Of a stretch of 34,635 bases of DNA, positions 14,048 through 22,029 are shown piece after piece. Both the position numbers and the translations under genes were made by a program. A model generated the notes under the pieces. That model made no database searches, had not been told where the DNA came from, and saw only the letters and a program-made list of their open reading frames with translations. Numbering within the stretch: the first letter of the stretch is position 1; each line of letters opens with the position of its first letter. Location: the NCBI GenBank assembly GCA_902799705.1, contig CADCBP010000021.1, forward strand, positions 1 through 34,635. The letters run 5' to 3'. Source of the stretch: an uncultured Bacteroidales bacterium. Lineage in GTDB: Bacteria; Bacteroidota; Bacteroidia; Bacteroidales; Paludibacteraceae.

Positions 14048-14080
14048 AAATGGCAGTAATGTGCATTTTTGCTGCCATTT
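14048..14080. promoter_or_regulatory. 9-bp inverted repeat just upstream of the acyltransferase promoter
   Basis: AAATGGCAG (14048-14056) and CTGCCATTT (14072-14080) are perfect inverted copies, ending one base before the -33 box. They could be an operator for the acyltransferase gene or, on the other side, for clpB. Confidence 0.5.
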
Positions 14081-14081
14081 A

Positions 14082-14113
14082 TTTGCATATTTCATTTTTT
14101 TGCAGTACCTTTG
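14082..14113 (+). promoter_or_regulatory. Promoter of the acyltransferase gene
   Basis: TTTGC (14082-14086) and TACCTTTG (14106-14113) with a 19-base spacer, in the extended GCAGTACCTTTGCA form. The start codon at 14134 is 21 bases downstream. Confidence 0.9.
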
Positions 14114-14133
14114 CAGCGGCAAAGGTTTTGATT

Positions 14134-14784
14134 ATGAATCGCTATACTCTGGGTAAGATATGTAAATTTTTCTTTCACTGGCACTATGACATCCGGGTGA
14201 CAGGTGAAGAGACGCTTCGTGACGGGTCGGTACACCTGGTACTGCCTAATCATACGGCTTATATTGATCCGTTGTTATTGTTCAGTGAGATGTGGTGGCT
14301 GCCCATTAGTCCGATGGTGGACGAGTTATTCATGCGCAAGCGTTTTTACCGGCATATCCTGAACAAAGCGGATGCTATCGAGGTGCCGGATCTGAACAAG
14401 AGCGCTATGTCGCGTGAGGAAGGAGTTGCGGCTGCAGGTGCGCTGAGCAGAATAGCAATAGACAGCCTGGCCAAAGGGAAACAACTCTGTTTCTATCCTT
14501 CGGGTCACGTGAAGACGGTGGACAGGGAAGTGATTGGTAACCGGCGGATGGCCTACGAAGTATGCAAAGAGTTGCCCGCGGGCGTGCGCGTAATCCTTTG
14601 TAGAATGCGCGGGTTGGAGACCAGCCGATGGTCCAAACTCAAACCCAAACAGTGGAAATGGCGCCGCACTGTGACGATGCTCTTTGAAGATCATACCGAG
14701 GACGTGCGCACCTGGGCACAGACACTCGACCGACGAGCCTTTAATGAACAACTCGAGAACTGGTATGATGGAATGATGGAATGA
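14134..14784 (+). CDS. PlsC-like 1-acylglycerol-phosphate acyltransferase family protein, 216 aa
   Basis: The family transfers acyl chains to lysophosphatidate or other hydroxyl acceptors at the membrane. The acyltransferase motif H-x4-D is His40/Asp45 in NHTAYID, and the substrate-binding motif is FYPSGHV (120-126), a variant of the usual FPEGT-type block. There is no long membrane segment. The ATG at 14134 is chosen because the promoter ends at 14113. The final residues (YDGMME) and stop are provided by an 8-bp tandem array. Either a lysophospholipid acyltransferase or an acyl donor for lipid A-type or lipoprotein substrates is possible; the exact acceptor is not shown. Confidence 0.85.
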   Translation: MNRYTLGKICKFFFHWHYDIRVTGEETLRDGSVHLVLPNHTAYIDPLLLFSEMWWLPISPMVDELFMRKRFYRHILNKADAIEVPDLNKSAMSREEGVAAAGALSRIAIDSLAKGKQLCFYPSGHVKTVDREVIGNRRMAYEVCKELPAGVRVILCRMRGLETSRWSKLKPKQWKWRRTVTMLFEDHTEDVRTWAQTLDRRAFNEQLENWYDGMME

Positions 14785-14805
14785 TGGAATGATGGAATGA
14801 TGGAA
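14766..14805. repeat. 8-bp tandem array TGATGGAA at the acyltransferase end
   Basis: Five exact units. The third supplies the stop codon TGA 14782-14784. It runs into the dispersed repeat at 14809. Confidence 0.9.
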
Positions 14806-14808
14806 TGA

Positions 14809-14850
14809 GCGCGACTACGTCGCTCAATGATGGATTGATGGAATGATGAA
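14809..14850. repeat. Dispersed repeat, intergenic copy
   Basis: GCGCGACTACGTCGCTCA followed by ATGATGGA matches the translated copy at 6460-6485 with one difference. It continues as TTGATGGAATGATGAA, i.e. as a degenerate part of the 8-bp array. Confidence 0.75.
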
Positions 14851-14906
14851 TTGATGCCTACGGCACGATTTTTGTAGTAACAAAAAAAACAAATAAAACT
14901 AAAATC

Positions 14907-16388
14907 ATGTCACGAAAAATAGCATACATTGTATTACTGGCTCTTTATAGTTCGCTTTTGCCGGCAGCGGACACAACGTATTATACGCTGTCCCAATGCC
15001 GTGAACTGGCGGTATCGAAGGGAGCTTCTTCGCAATCTCAGCATGAGTTGCTTTTATCGGCAAAGTACAATCGGCAGGCAGCGCTGGCGGCGATGTTCCC
15101 GCGTATCACAGCGAACGCTTCGTATATGTGGAATAACGCTAACGTACACCTCTTGGAGAACTCCTCGACCTTCAAGTCCGGAACCGCAACCGTCAATCCC
15201 GACGGAACGGCGAATTTCGTATGGAGCGACGAGAGCGTAGTAGGACAGATCGAAGAGGCCGCAAAGGGTACGGTGTTCGAAGAGGCGGTGACAGGTTTGG
15301 CCGACAAGGCCGGACAGGAACTGGCGGATGGCTATAAGTTGATATACGACAAGTTATCGCCGGATATGAGTCAGATCTTTGTCGCGCACGTCGGTGTGAC
15401 GCAGCCGATATACGTGGGAGGACGTCTGATTCAGTTATACAAGATAGCCAAAGCCTCAGAGGAAATGGCAATTATCCAGTCGCAGGCCAAGCACGATGAT
15501 ATTATATACGGAGTGGACGAGGCGTACTGGCGTGTCGTGTCCGTGTCGAAAAAGAAAGAATTGGCAGAGCAGTATTTCAAACTCCTATGCCAGTTGGAGA
15601 CGGACGTACGTGAGGCTATGGACGAAGGTTTGGTAACTCAAGCGGATCTGTTGAAAGTGACCACCAAGCGCGGTGAGGCAGAGGTGAAGAAACTGCAGGC
15701 GGAGAATGGTCTGACGCTTTCGAATATGGCGTTAGCGCAAGTATGCGGTTTGCCTCTTGGAACCGCTTTCCGTCTGGATGAGAGCGGTCTGGACGAAATT
15801 TCTCTTCCCGTCGATTCAACGGACGCTGATGCCGCTGTAGTCGGACGTTCAGAGATTCAGTTGCTTCACCAGGCGGAGAAAATAGCCAAGTCCAATGCAA
15901 AATTGGCGGCAGCAGGCTTGCAGCCGAATATCGTCGCTTCGGCGGGGTATGTGTACTCCAACCCGAATGTCGATAACGGCTTCAGCAATCGATGGGACGG
16001 CAAGGGATTCTTTACGGCCGGCGTCGTGGTCAATGTTCCAATCGCCCATGCGGAAGATATCCTGCGTTACAAAGCCGCCAAACATGCCGCCAATGCCGTA
16101 GCACTCAAGACCGAAGAGACTCGTGAACTGCTGACCTTGCAGACAACGCAAGCCAACCAGAAACTGGCAGAAGCACAGCAGAAGATTGCAGTGGCGCGCC
16201 TGACGGAGAATAACGCTGCCGAGGTGCTTCGTATGGCCGAGGCGTCTTATGAAGCAGGAATGATCACCGCGTCCGAACTGATGCAGGCTCAGACGGCATG
16301 GCTTGCCGCCGCTACAGATCTCGTGGATGCCGAGGCGGAAGCCAAAACCACGGAAACACAACTTCGCAAATATTTAGGAAAACTATAG
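14907..16388 (+). CDS. TolC-family outer-membrane efflux protein, 493 aa
   Basis: The outer-membrane channel of a tripartite exporter. A signal peptide covers about residues 1-21 (hydrophobic core then LPAAD). The mature protein begins YYTLSQCRELA, the usual first helix of the TolC repeat, and shows the two similar halves with helical coiled-coil stretches (MALAQVCGLPLG; VGVTQPIYVGGRL; VVVNVPIAHAEDILRYKAAK, then the ELMQAQTAWLAAATDLVDAE helix). It starts 122 bases after the acyltransferase with no clear promoter between, so it may be read through from 14082. The membrane fusion protein and two ABC-2 subunits follow. Confidence 0.93.
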   Translation: MSRKIAYIVLLALYSSLLPAADTTYYTLSQCRELAVSKGASSQSQHELLLSAKYNRQAALAAMFPRITANASYMWNNANVHLLENSSTFKSGTATVNPDGTANFVWSDESVVGQIEEAAKGTVFEEAVTGLADKAGQELADGYKLIYDKLSPDMSQIFVAHVGVTQPIYVGGRLIQLYKIAKASEEMAIIQSQAKHDDIIYGVDEAYWRVVSVSKKKELAEQYFKLLCQLETDVREAMDEGLVTQADLLKVTTKRGEAEVKKLQAENGLTLSNMALAQVCGLPLGTAFRLDESGLDEISLPVDSTDADAAVVGRSEIQLLHQAEKIAKSNAKLAAAGLQPNIVASAGYVYSNPNVDNGFSNRWDGKGFFTAGVVVNVPIAHAEDILRYKAAKHAANAVALKTEETRELLTLQTTQANQKLAEAQQKIAVARLTENNAAEVLRMAEASYEAGMITASELMQAQTAWLAAATDLVDAEAEAKTTETQLRKYLGKL

Positions 16389-16390
16389 TT

Positions 16391-17383
16391 ATGAAACATC
16401 AGAAAGAAGGAAGTCTGCTGTTAGGTCTGATTGCACTCCTCACAGTAGTCGTTATTGTTGCGCTGGTAGGTGTACTGGCTCTGCGTCCGGAGAAGACGCT
16501 TATCCAAGGGGAAGCCGAAGCTGCGGAATACCGCGTGTCGGGGAAAGTGCCCGGTCGTATAGAGATGTACCTGTACGAAGAGGGCGAGCAGGTTAAAAAA
16601 GGCGACACGCTTGTCGTGATTTATTCGCCGGAAGTGGAAGCCAAGAAAGCCCAGGCGCTTGCAGCCAGAGAGATGGCCGAGGCGGTGAACCAGAAAGCCA
16701 AGAACGGCGCCCGCAACGAGCAGATACAAGGCGCGTACGAACTATACCAGAAAGCCAAAGCGGGCGAGGAGATTTACCGCAAGAGTTTCGAACGTGTGCA
16801 ACGTCTGTTTGACAAGGGCGTGGTAAGCGCGCAGAAACGCGATGAGGTAGAGGCGCAATACAAAGCCGCGGAAGCTACCGTCAAAGCGGCGCGCAGTCAG
16901 TACCAGATGGCACTCTCCGGAGCCCGCGAAGAGGACAAAGCGGCTGCGGAAGCGCAGGTCGCCAGAGTCGATGGTATTCTGCAGGAAGTAGCCGCTGCCG
17001 AGGCGGAGAAATACCTGCTGTCACCATGCGACGGAGAGGTTTCGGAGCTCTTCCCCAAAGTGGGTGAACTGGTAGGTCAGGGCTCTCCGGTGATGTCCAT
17101 TGTCGATTTGAACGATGTATGGTTCACCTTCGCCGTTCGCGAGGACATGTTGTCCCGCTTTCCGTTGGGCAGCGTGGTAGAGGTTGTGCTTCCTGCGCTT
17201 GGCAACAACGTCAAATATCCGCTCACGGTCACCCATATCAAAGCGATGGGAACCTACGCCACATGGCGTTCCACCAAGCAGAACGGAGGCTATGATGTCC
17301 GCACGTTTGACGTCAAATGCCGCCCGACGGTCACCATCCCTAATCTGCGTCCGGGCATGACAGCGCTGGTTATGGAGAATTGA
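16391..17383 (+). CDS. HlyD/EmrA-type membrane fusion protein, 330 aa
   Basis: The adaptor that links an inner-membrane pump to TolC. ATG 16391 lies two bases after the TolC stop. One N-terminal membrane helix (residues ~9-28) is followed by a lipoyl-like half (VSGKVPGRIEMYLYEEGEQV, KKGDTLVVI), a long Ala/Lys/Glu-rich coiled-coil hairpin (~75-200), the second lipoyl half (SPCDGEVSELFPKVGELVGQ) and a beta-barrel domain (LNDVWFTFAVRED). Length and order are typical. It is followed by two ABC-2 permeases, so the four genes make one export system. Confidence 0.92.
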   Translation: MKHQKEGSLLLGLIALLTVVVIVALVGVLALRPEKTLIQGEAEAAEYRVSGKVPGRIEMYLYEEGEQVKKGDTLVVIYSPEVEAKKAQALAAREMAEAVNQKAKNGARNEQIQGAYELYQKAKAGEEIYRKSFERVQRLFDKGVVSAQKRDEVEAQYKAAEATVKAARSQYQMALSGAREEDKAAAEAQVARVDGILQEVAAAEAEKYLLSPCDGEVSELFPKVGELVGQGSPVMSIVDLNDVWFTFAVREDMLSRFPLGSVVEVVLPALGNNVKYPLTVTHIKAMGTYATWRSTKQNGGYDVRTFDVKCRPTVTIPNLRPGMTALVMEN

Positions 17384-17396
17384 TTATTTAGAATTG

Positions 17397-18572
17397 ATGC
17401 GAATCATTCTTCAAAACATATGGCGTGTGCTGGTTCGCGAACTGAGGATGATGTTTGCCCGGCCGCTCTATCTGTTTGCGTCAGTGGGGGTAATGCTGCT
17501 ATCCACCTTTTTCTTCCTGACCCTGATGAAAGGCGGGGCGGCCGAGAAGATGCCGATGGCAGTGGTCGATCAGGACCAAACTACCATCTCCCGCCGGCTG
17601 ATTCATGAGATGCAGGCTACTCCGTCCGTGGATATACAACTGATTACCAATTCCTATTCCGAAGCCCGCGATGCGATGCAGAAAGGCAAGATTTACGGTA
17701 TTTTTGTTATCCGCGAAGGCTTTTACCGCGATTTGGTATCGTTCAAACGTCCTCAGATCGATTTCTATGTGACGAACGCTTATACGGTAGGAGGCAATAC
17801 GGCGTACAAGCAGATGCTGACGATGGCGAATCTCGTATCCGGTGCGTTCCAACGCGAGGTGCTCCGCAAAAAAGGAATGACGGACGATGTGATTATGCAC
17901 CGCATTCAGCCGATCGCCATAGAGGGACATATGGTAGCCAATCCATGGGGCAATTATTCCATCTATCTGGTCAGCACAATATTGCCGGGCATATTGGGTC
18001 TTGTCTGTATCATGCTGACTATCTTTGCCATCGGTTTTGAACTCAAAGCGCGTACGTCTCATGCCTGGCTTCGCGCCGCGGGCGGCAACTATACGATAGC
18101 CATGATCGGCAAACTGATTCCTTATACGCTGATCTATCTTATTCTGGGTGTCGGCTGCCATCTGATTCTTTACCGTTTTGTCGGTTTTCCGGTCTATGGC
18201 AGTACATGGCGTCTGATGTTCGGTCTGCTGCTGTTTATCCTGGCTATGGAAGCATTGGGCATAACGATGATAGGCCTTCTGCCGACGCTTCGTGACGCCC
18301 TGTCAATAGGTGCGCTTTATTCGATGCTGGGTTTCTCTTTGTCCGGTTTCACGTATCCGCAGATGGCGATGTTGCCTCCGGTCAAGGCGCTCTCATATAT
18401 GGAACCGCTCAGACATTATTACCTCATATATGTCAACGAGGCGCTCATGGCTGCTCCCGTGGAAAACAGCATCCCTTATATGCTGGCTCTCACATTATTC
18501 ATGGTTGCGTCACTATGTGTCGCGCCGCGGCTCCACCGTGCGTTAGTGTATTGGAATTATCCTTTGAAATAA
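17397..18572 (+). CDS. ABC-2 type transporter permease, 391 aa
   Basis: One membrane subunit of the exporter, resembling YhhJ/YbhR-type proteins. Layout: one N-terminal helix (~20-42), a large extracytoplasmic domain to ~175 (containing AVVDQDQTTISRRLIHEMQ), then five further membrane helices; the family segment near MEPLRHYYLIYVNEALM is before the last helix. A frame starting two codons earlier at TTG 17394 exists but ATG 17397 is preferred. The gap from the HlyD gene is 13 bases. No ATPase gene is in the cluster. Confidence 0.9.
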   Translation: MRIILQNIWRVLVRELRMMFARPLYLFASVGVMLLSTFFFLTLMKGGAAEKMPMAVVDQDQTTISRRLIHEMQATPSVDIQLITNSYSEARDAMQKGKIYGIFVIREGFYRDLVSFKRPQIDFYVTNAYTVGGNTAYKQMLTMANLVSGAFQREVLRKKGMTDDVIMHRIQPIAIEGHMVANPWGNYSIYLVSTILPGILGLVCIMLTIFAIGFELKARTSHAWLRAAGGNYTIAMIGKLIPYTLIYLILGVGCHLILYRFVGFPVYGSTWRLMFGLLLFILAMEALGITMIGLLPTLRDALSIGALYSMLGFSLSGFTYPQMAMLPPVKALSYMEPLRHYYLIYVNEALMAAPVENSIPYMLALTLFMVASLCVAPRLHRALVYWNYPLK

Positions 18573-18593
18573 GTCCCCAACGACTCCTGTCCT

Positions 18594-19763
18594 ATGTCAG
18601 AATACAAATATAAGATAGTTAAATCCTTTGTTTCAGAACTGCAGCGCATCTTCCGTGACCCCGGTGTGATGGTCATCTTTATCGTTGCAACACTGGCTTA
18701 TCCGTTGATTTATAAAGCGCTCTATTGGAACGAACAAATATGCGACGTCCCGGTAGCAGTAGTCGATTTGAGCAATTCTCCGGAGAGCCGTACTTTTCTT
18801 CACCGTTGGAACGCCTCGCCGGATATCCGTCTGACCTACAGTTGTACATCCATGGCCGAAGCGGAACAGCTGCTGCGGGAGCAGAAAGTACACGGTATCA
18901 TCTATTTTCCGCATGATTTCGCACGGCAGTTGGCAGATCCGCTTGGTAAAGCGCACATATCGCTTTATTGCGACATGTCCTCTTTCCTTTATATGAAAGC
19001 CATCTACCTATCCTGCAACCAGGTTATGTTGGAGTCCATGCGCAATATTCAGATAGACCGCTACGAGCAGATGGGAATGGATAAAGAGTTTGCCTGGGCG
19101 CTGGTTCAGGACGCTCCTTATACGGAAACGGCCCTTTTTACCCCAACCGGCGGTTACGGTTCGTTCCTCATCCCCGCGGTACTCGTGCTGATTCTTCATC
19201 AGACCCTTCTATTCGGAATCTGTATGCTCGGAGGAACAGCCCGTGAAGAGAACGAAGAGAGTTATTCTTTTTCTTCGCTTATCGGGCGGGCAGGTGCCTG
19301 TTTCCTGATATATTATGGTCTTGCCGCCATCCTTCTGGGTTTCTTTCCGAGACTTTTCGACATTCCCCATATCGGTTCTATAGGTGACATACTGCTGCTG
19401 ATAGCGCCTTATTTGCTGGCGGTCATCTTCTTCTCGCTATGCGTGTCGGTTTTTATCCGCAATCGTGAATCAGGGTTGGTGTTGCTGATTTCCACTTCTT
19501 TGATTTTCCTTTTCATGGCGGGTATCTCCTGGCCGAAAGAAATGATACCTTCCGCTTGGCGCTATCTGTCGTATTTTATCCCTTATACATGGGGCGCCCA
19601 CGCTTTCATTCATATCAACTCCATGGGCGCTACATTGGCGCAAACGAGCATGGAATATACCGCTTTGTGGATTTTGGCAGGTGGGTATATGCTTTTGGCT
19701 TGTGGGCTGTTTTATCTCCGTAAATCAGCATTATTCCGTACTTCGCGTCCTTTACCGGAATAG
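18594..19763 (+). CDS. ABC-2 type transporter permease, second subunit, 389 aa
   Basis: A paralogue of the preceding permease with the same topology: N-terminal helix (~24-42, VMVIFIVATLAYPLIYKAL), an extracytoplasmic domain with AVVDLSNSPESRTFLHRW, and C-terminal helices ending with FIPYTWGAHAFIHINSMG and a last helix. The start ATG 18594 lies 21 bases after the previous stop. Together the two presumably form a heterodimeric membrane part. Bacteroidales often keep such HlyD-ABC2-ABC2-TolC clusters without an ATPase, so whether ATP drives export here is open. Substrate unknown. Confidence 0.9.
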   Translation: MSEYKYKIVKSFVSELQRIFRDPGVMVIFIVATLAYPLIYKALYWNEQICDVPVAVVDLSNSPESRTFLHRWNASPDIRLTYSCTSMAEAEQLLREQKVHGIIYFPHDFARQLADPLGKAHISLYCDMSSFLYMKAIYLSCNQVMLESMRNIQIDRYEQMGMDKEFAWALVQDAPYTETALFTPTGGYGSFLIPAVLVLILHQTLLFGICMLGGTAREENEESYSFSSLIGRAGACFLIYYGLAAILLGFFPRLFDIPHIGSIGDILLLIAPYLLAVIFFSLCVSVFIRNRESGLVLLISTSLIFLFMAGISWPKEMIPSAWRYLSYFIPYTWGAHAFIHINSMGATLAQTSMEYTALWILAGGYMLLACGLFYLRKSALFRTSRPLPE

Positions 19764-19798
19764 TTCTGTACGTATTGCAGTACAAAAAGGCAAAAAAA

Positions 19799-19830
19799 TT
19801 TGCATATGTCAGAATATTTTTGTACTTTTG
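19799..19830 (+). promoter_or_regulatory. Promoter of the C_GCAxxG_C_C gene
   Basis: TTTGC (19799-19803) and TACTTTTG (19823-19830) with a 19-base spacer. The start codon is at 19852. Confidence 0.85.
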
Positions 19831-19851
19831 CAGCGCAAAAGTTATTCCGGT

Positions 19852-20349
19852 ATGACAAACGACGAGATAGAAAGCCGTGCCCTTCGCGCGCAAGAGCTTT
19901 TCAAGCAAGGCTTTAACTGCTCTCAGGCAGTGTTTGCTTCCTGCGCCGATCTCTATGGTGTCACGGACCTGGATTTGGCATTGCGTCTCTCCGCCTCTTT
20001 CGGCGGTGGGATGGGACGGATGAGGCTTGTATGCGGCGCCGCTTCCGGCATGTTCATGCTCGCAGGATTGCAGAACGGCTCCGCCACGCCTCATGACAGC
20101 GAGGGTAAGATGGCGAACTATGCCTTTGTGCAGCAGTTAGCAGGAGAGTTCAAGGCCAAGTATGGTTCGCTTATCTGTGCGGAGTTGTTAGGTCTGGCGC
20201 CGAAAGGCTCTGTTGACCCGCGACCCGCGCCGAGAACACCTGAGTATTACGAGAAACGTCCCTGTCCCGAGATGATTGCGGAGGCAGTGAGATTGTATTT
20301 GAGAAGCATAAATTCAAAATCACGGGATAATATACAAAGTATATTATAG
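19852..20349 (+). CDS. C_GCAxxG_C_C family redox protein, 165 aa
   Basis: The family is defined by a conserved cysteine pattern and is thought to be redox-active or metal-binding; no reaction is proven. Here the cysteines are Cys23 (GFNCSQAV), Cys61 (LVCGAASG, the GCAxxG-type site with the first Gly replaced by Val), Cys109 (LICAELLG) and Cys138 (RPCPEMI), with an extra Cys31. The protein is soluble and of usual length. ATG 19852 is preferred over a frame open further upstream because the promoter ends at 19830. It precedes the cysteine biosynthesis genes, which suits a thiol-related role, but this is inference. Confidence 0.9.
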   Translation: MTNDEIESRALRAQELFKQGFNCSQAVFASCADLYGVTDLDLALRLSASFGGGMGRMRLVCGAASGMFMLAGLQNGSATPHDSEGKMANYAFVQQLAGEFKAKYGSLICAELLGLAPKGSVDPRPAPRTPEYYEKRPCPEMIAEAVRLYLRSINSKSRDNIQSIL

Positions 20350-20364
20350 GTATGGGTAGGATAC

Positions 20365-20408
20365 GATATACCCCTGATATACCCCTGATATACCCCTGAG
20401 ATACCCCT
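20365..20408. repeat. 11-bp tandem array GATATACCCCT before cysK
   Basis: Three exact units and a fourth with one change (GAGATACCCCT), ending 12 bases before the cysK start. The position makes it a candidate for copy-number-dependent change of initiation or transcription. Confidence 0.9.
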
Positions 20409-20420
20409 GATAAGACCAAG

Positions 20421-21308
20421 ATGATAGTACAAAATCTTTTAGACCTAATCGGCCATACGCCGATGCTGGAAATTCAAAAGGGATTACTGCTTAAGTTAGA
20501 GCGTTTCAACCCAGGCGGTTCGGTAAAAGACCGTACGGCTTTGGCGATGATTGAGGACGCTGAGAAACGCGGTATATTGCAACCGGGCGCAACGATTATT
20601 GAACCCACTAGCGGTAACACCGGCGTAGGGCTTGCGTGGATAGGCCGACTCAAAGGCTACCGCGTGATTCTTACCATGCCGGAGACGATGTCCGTGGAGC
20701 GGCGTAATCTGCTGGCTGCCTATGGAGCGGAACTTGTTCTTACGCCCGGCAGCGAGGGCATGAAAGGTGCGATACGTAAGGCGGAGGAACTGCGTGACAC
20801 TACGAAGGGTGCCGTCATTTTGGGACAGTTTGTGAATCCTGCCAATCCTGCGATCCATTATGCGACGACGGGTCAGGAGATATGGGAAGACACGAACGGA
20901 CAAGTGGATGTGTTCATTGCCGGCGTAGGTACAGGAGGAACCGTCAGCGGAGTAGGGCGTGCGTTGAAGGAGAAGAACATGCTCGTTGAGATCATCGCTG
21001 TCGAACCCGCTTCGTCACCCGTTTTGTCCGGCGGTCAGGCCGGTCCCCATAAGATACAAGGGATAGGTGCTGGTTTTCAGCCGGATACTTACCAACCCGC
21101 ATATATCGACCGTGTGATGACCATTACGAATGAAGAGGCTTTTGCTGCGGCTCGTTCGCTCGCCGGCGAACATGGCTTGCTTGTCGGCATCTCTTCCGGC
21201 GCGGCCTATGCTGCAGCGCTGCAACTGACGCAACAGCCTGAGTATCAAGGCAAAAATATCGTGGTTCTACTGCCCGATACAGGAGAAAGATACCTGTCGG
21301 TGTTGTGA
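20421..21308 (+). CDS. cysK: Cysteine synthase (O-acetylserine sulfhydrylase), 295 aa
   Basis: Converts O-acetylserine and sulfide to cysteine in the cytoplasm with pyridoxal phosphate. The PLP lysine is Lys36 in GGSVKDR, the substrate loop is TSGNTG (~63-68), the cofactor loop is GVGTGGTVSG and the end is PDTGERYLSVL, all typical. At 295 aa it is slightly short for the family (~305-315). It overlaps the following serine acetyltransferase gene by four bases (GTGA), so substrate supply and use are co-translated. The start is just after an 11-bp tandem array. It could also be called CysM by similarity alone, but SVKDR and GERYLS favour CysK. Confidence 0.94.
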   Translation: MIVQNLLDLIGHTPMLEIQKGLLLKLERFNPGGSVKDRTALAMIEDAEKRGILQPGATIIEPTSGNTGVGLAWIGRLKGYRVILTMPETMSVERRNLLAAYGAELVLTPGSEGMKGAIRKAEELRDTTKGAVILGQFVNPANPAIHYATTGQEIWEDTNGQVDVFIAGVGTGGTVSGVGRALKEKNMLVEIIAVEPASSPVLSGGQAGPHKIQGIGAGFQPDTYQPAYIDRVMTITNEEAFAAARSLAGEHGLLVGISSGAAYAAALQLTQQPEYQGKNIVVLLPDTGERYLSVL

Positions 21309-22024
21309 ATCGTAAATTAAAAAATAAGAATTATAAATTGAACGGATTAATTAACATAGCGCATTTAAAGCAACTTGTTTTGCACCTGCAAGGCGAGGTG
21401 TTTCCTGAGTATTACCCGTCTGTAGAGCGCCCGAAAGACTTGTGCCTGCCGGATGCGTTCTGGGCACAGATACCCGAGATCAAGCGTCTCATCAATACGG
21501 ATGTGGATGCCGTGCTGCATAATGACCCAGCTGTAACGGATCGCGGCGAAGTGATTCTTTCTTATCCGCTCCAATATGCGATGATTCATTACCGTGCTGC
21601 GCACGTACTCTACCAACTCGGTGTGCCACGTATCCCGCGCATGCTGACGGAATTGGCGCACAGCCGGACAGGAATAGACATCCATCCTGCTGCACAAATC
21701 GGCGAGTATTTCTGTATCGACCATGGTACAGGCGTCGTTATTGGCGAAACGGCCATCATTGGTTCGCACGTAGTGCTCTATCAGGGCGTGACGCTCGGTG
21801 CGAAGAATTTCGAATACGATGAACAAGGCCGACCTATGGATATTCCGCGTCACCCGATTCTCGAGGACCATGTGACGGTCTATTCCAACACCTCCATCCT
21901 TGGCCGCGTGACCATCGGTCACGATACCGTGGTTGGCGGTAATATATGGCTCACACAGGACGTGCCGGCCAACAGCATCGTGTTGCAAAGTACACCGGAA
22001 ATACGAATAAAGAATAAAGCATAA
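21305..22024 (+). CDS. cysE: Serine O-acetyltransferase, 239 aa
   Basis: Acetylates serine with acetyl-CoA, the first step of cysteine synthesis, as a left-handed beta-helix enzyme. The hexapeptide part begins near residue 120 with GIDIHPAAQIGEYFCIDHG, continues TGVVIGETAIIGSHVVLYQG and ends with the coil motifs NTSILGRVTIGHDTVVGGN. The GTG at 21305 overlaps the cysK stop; there is no nearer ATG in frame, so the GTG is the likely start. The N-terminal region is longer than in the minimal bacterial enzymes and fits the EpsC/CysE size range. It lies between cysK and a dihydrolipoamide dehydrogenase gene. Confidence 0.93.
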   Translation: MNRKLKNKNYKLNGLINIAHLKQLVLHLQGEVFPEYYPSVERPKDLCLPDAFWAQIPEIKRLINTDVDAVLHNDPAVTDRGEVILSYPLQYAMIHYRAAHVLYQLGVPRIPRMLTELAHSRTGIDIHPAAQIGEYFCIDHGTGVVIGETAIIGSHVVLYQGVTLGAKNFEYDEQGRPMDIPRHPILEDHVTVYSNTSILGRVTIGHDTVVGGNIWLTQDVPANSIVLQSTPEIRIKNKA

Positions 22025-22029
22025 ATACC

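Noticed and set aside
19764-19798. A weak hairpin after the exporter operon (TGTAC...GTACA)
   Set aside because: The stem is short with a poor T-run, so it is not called as a terminator.
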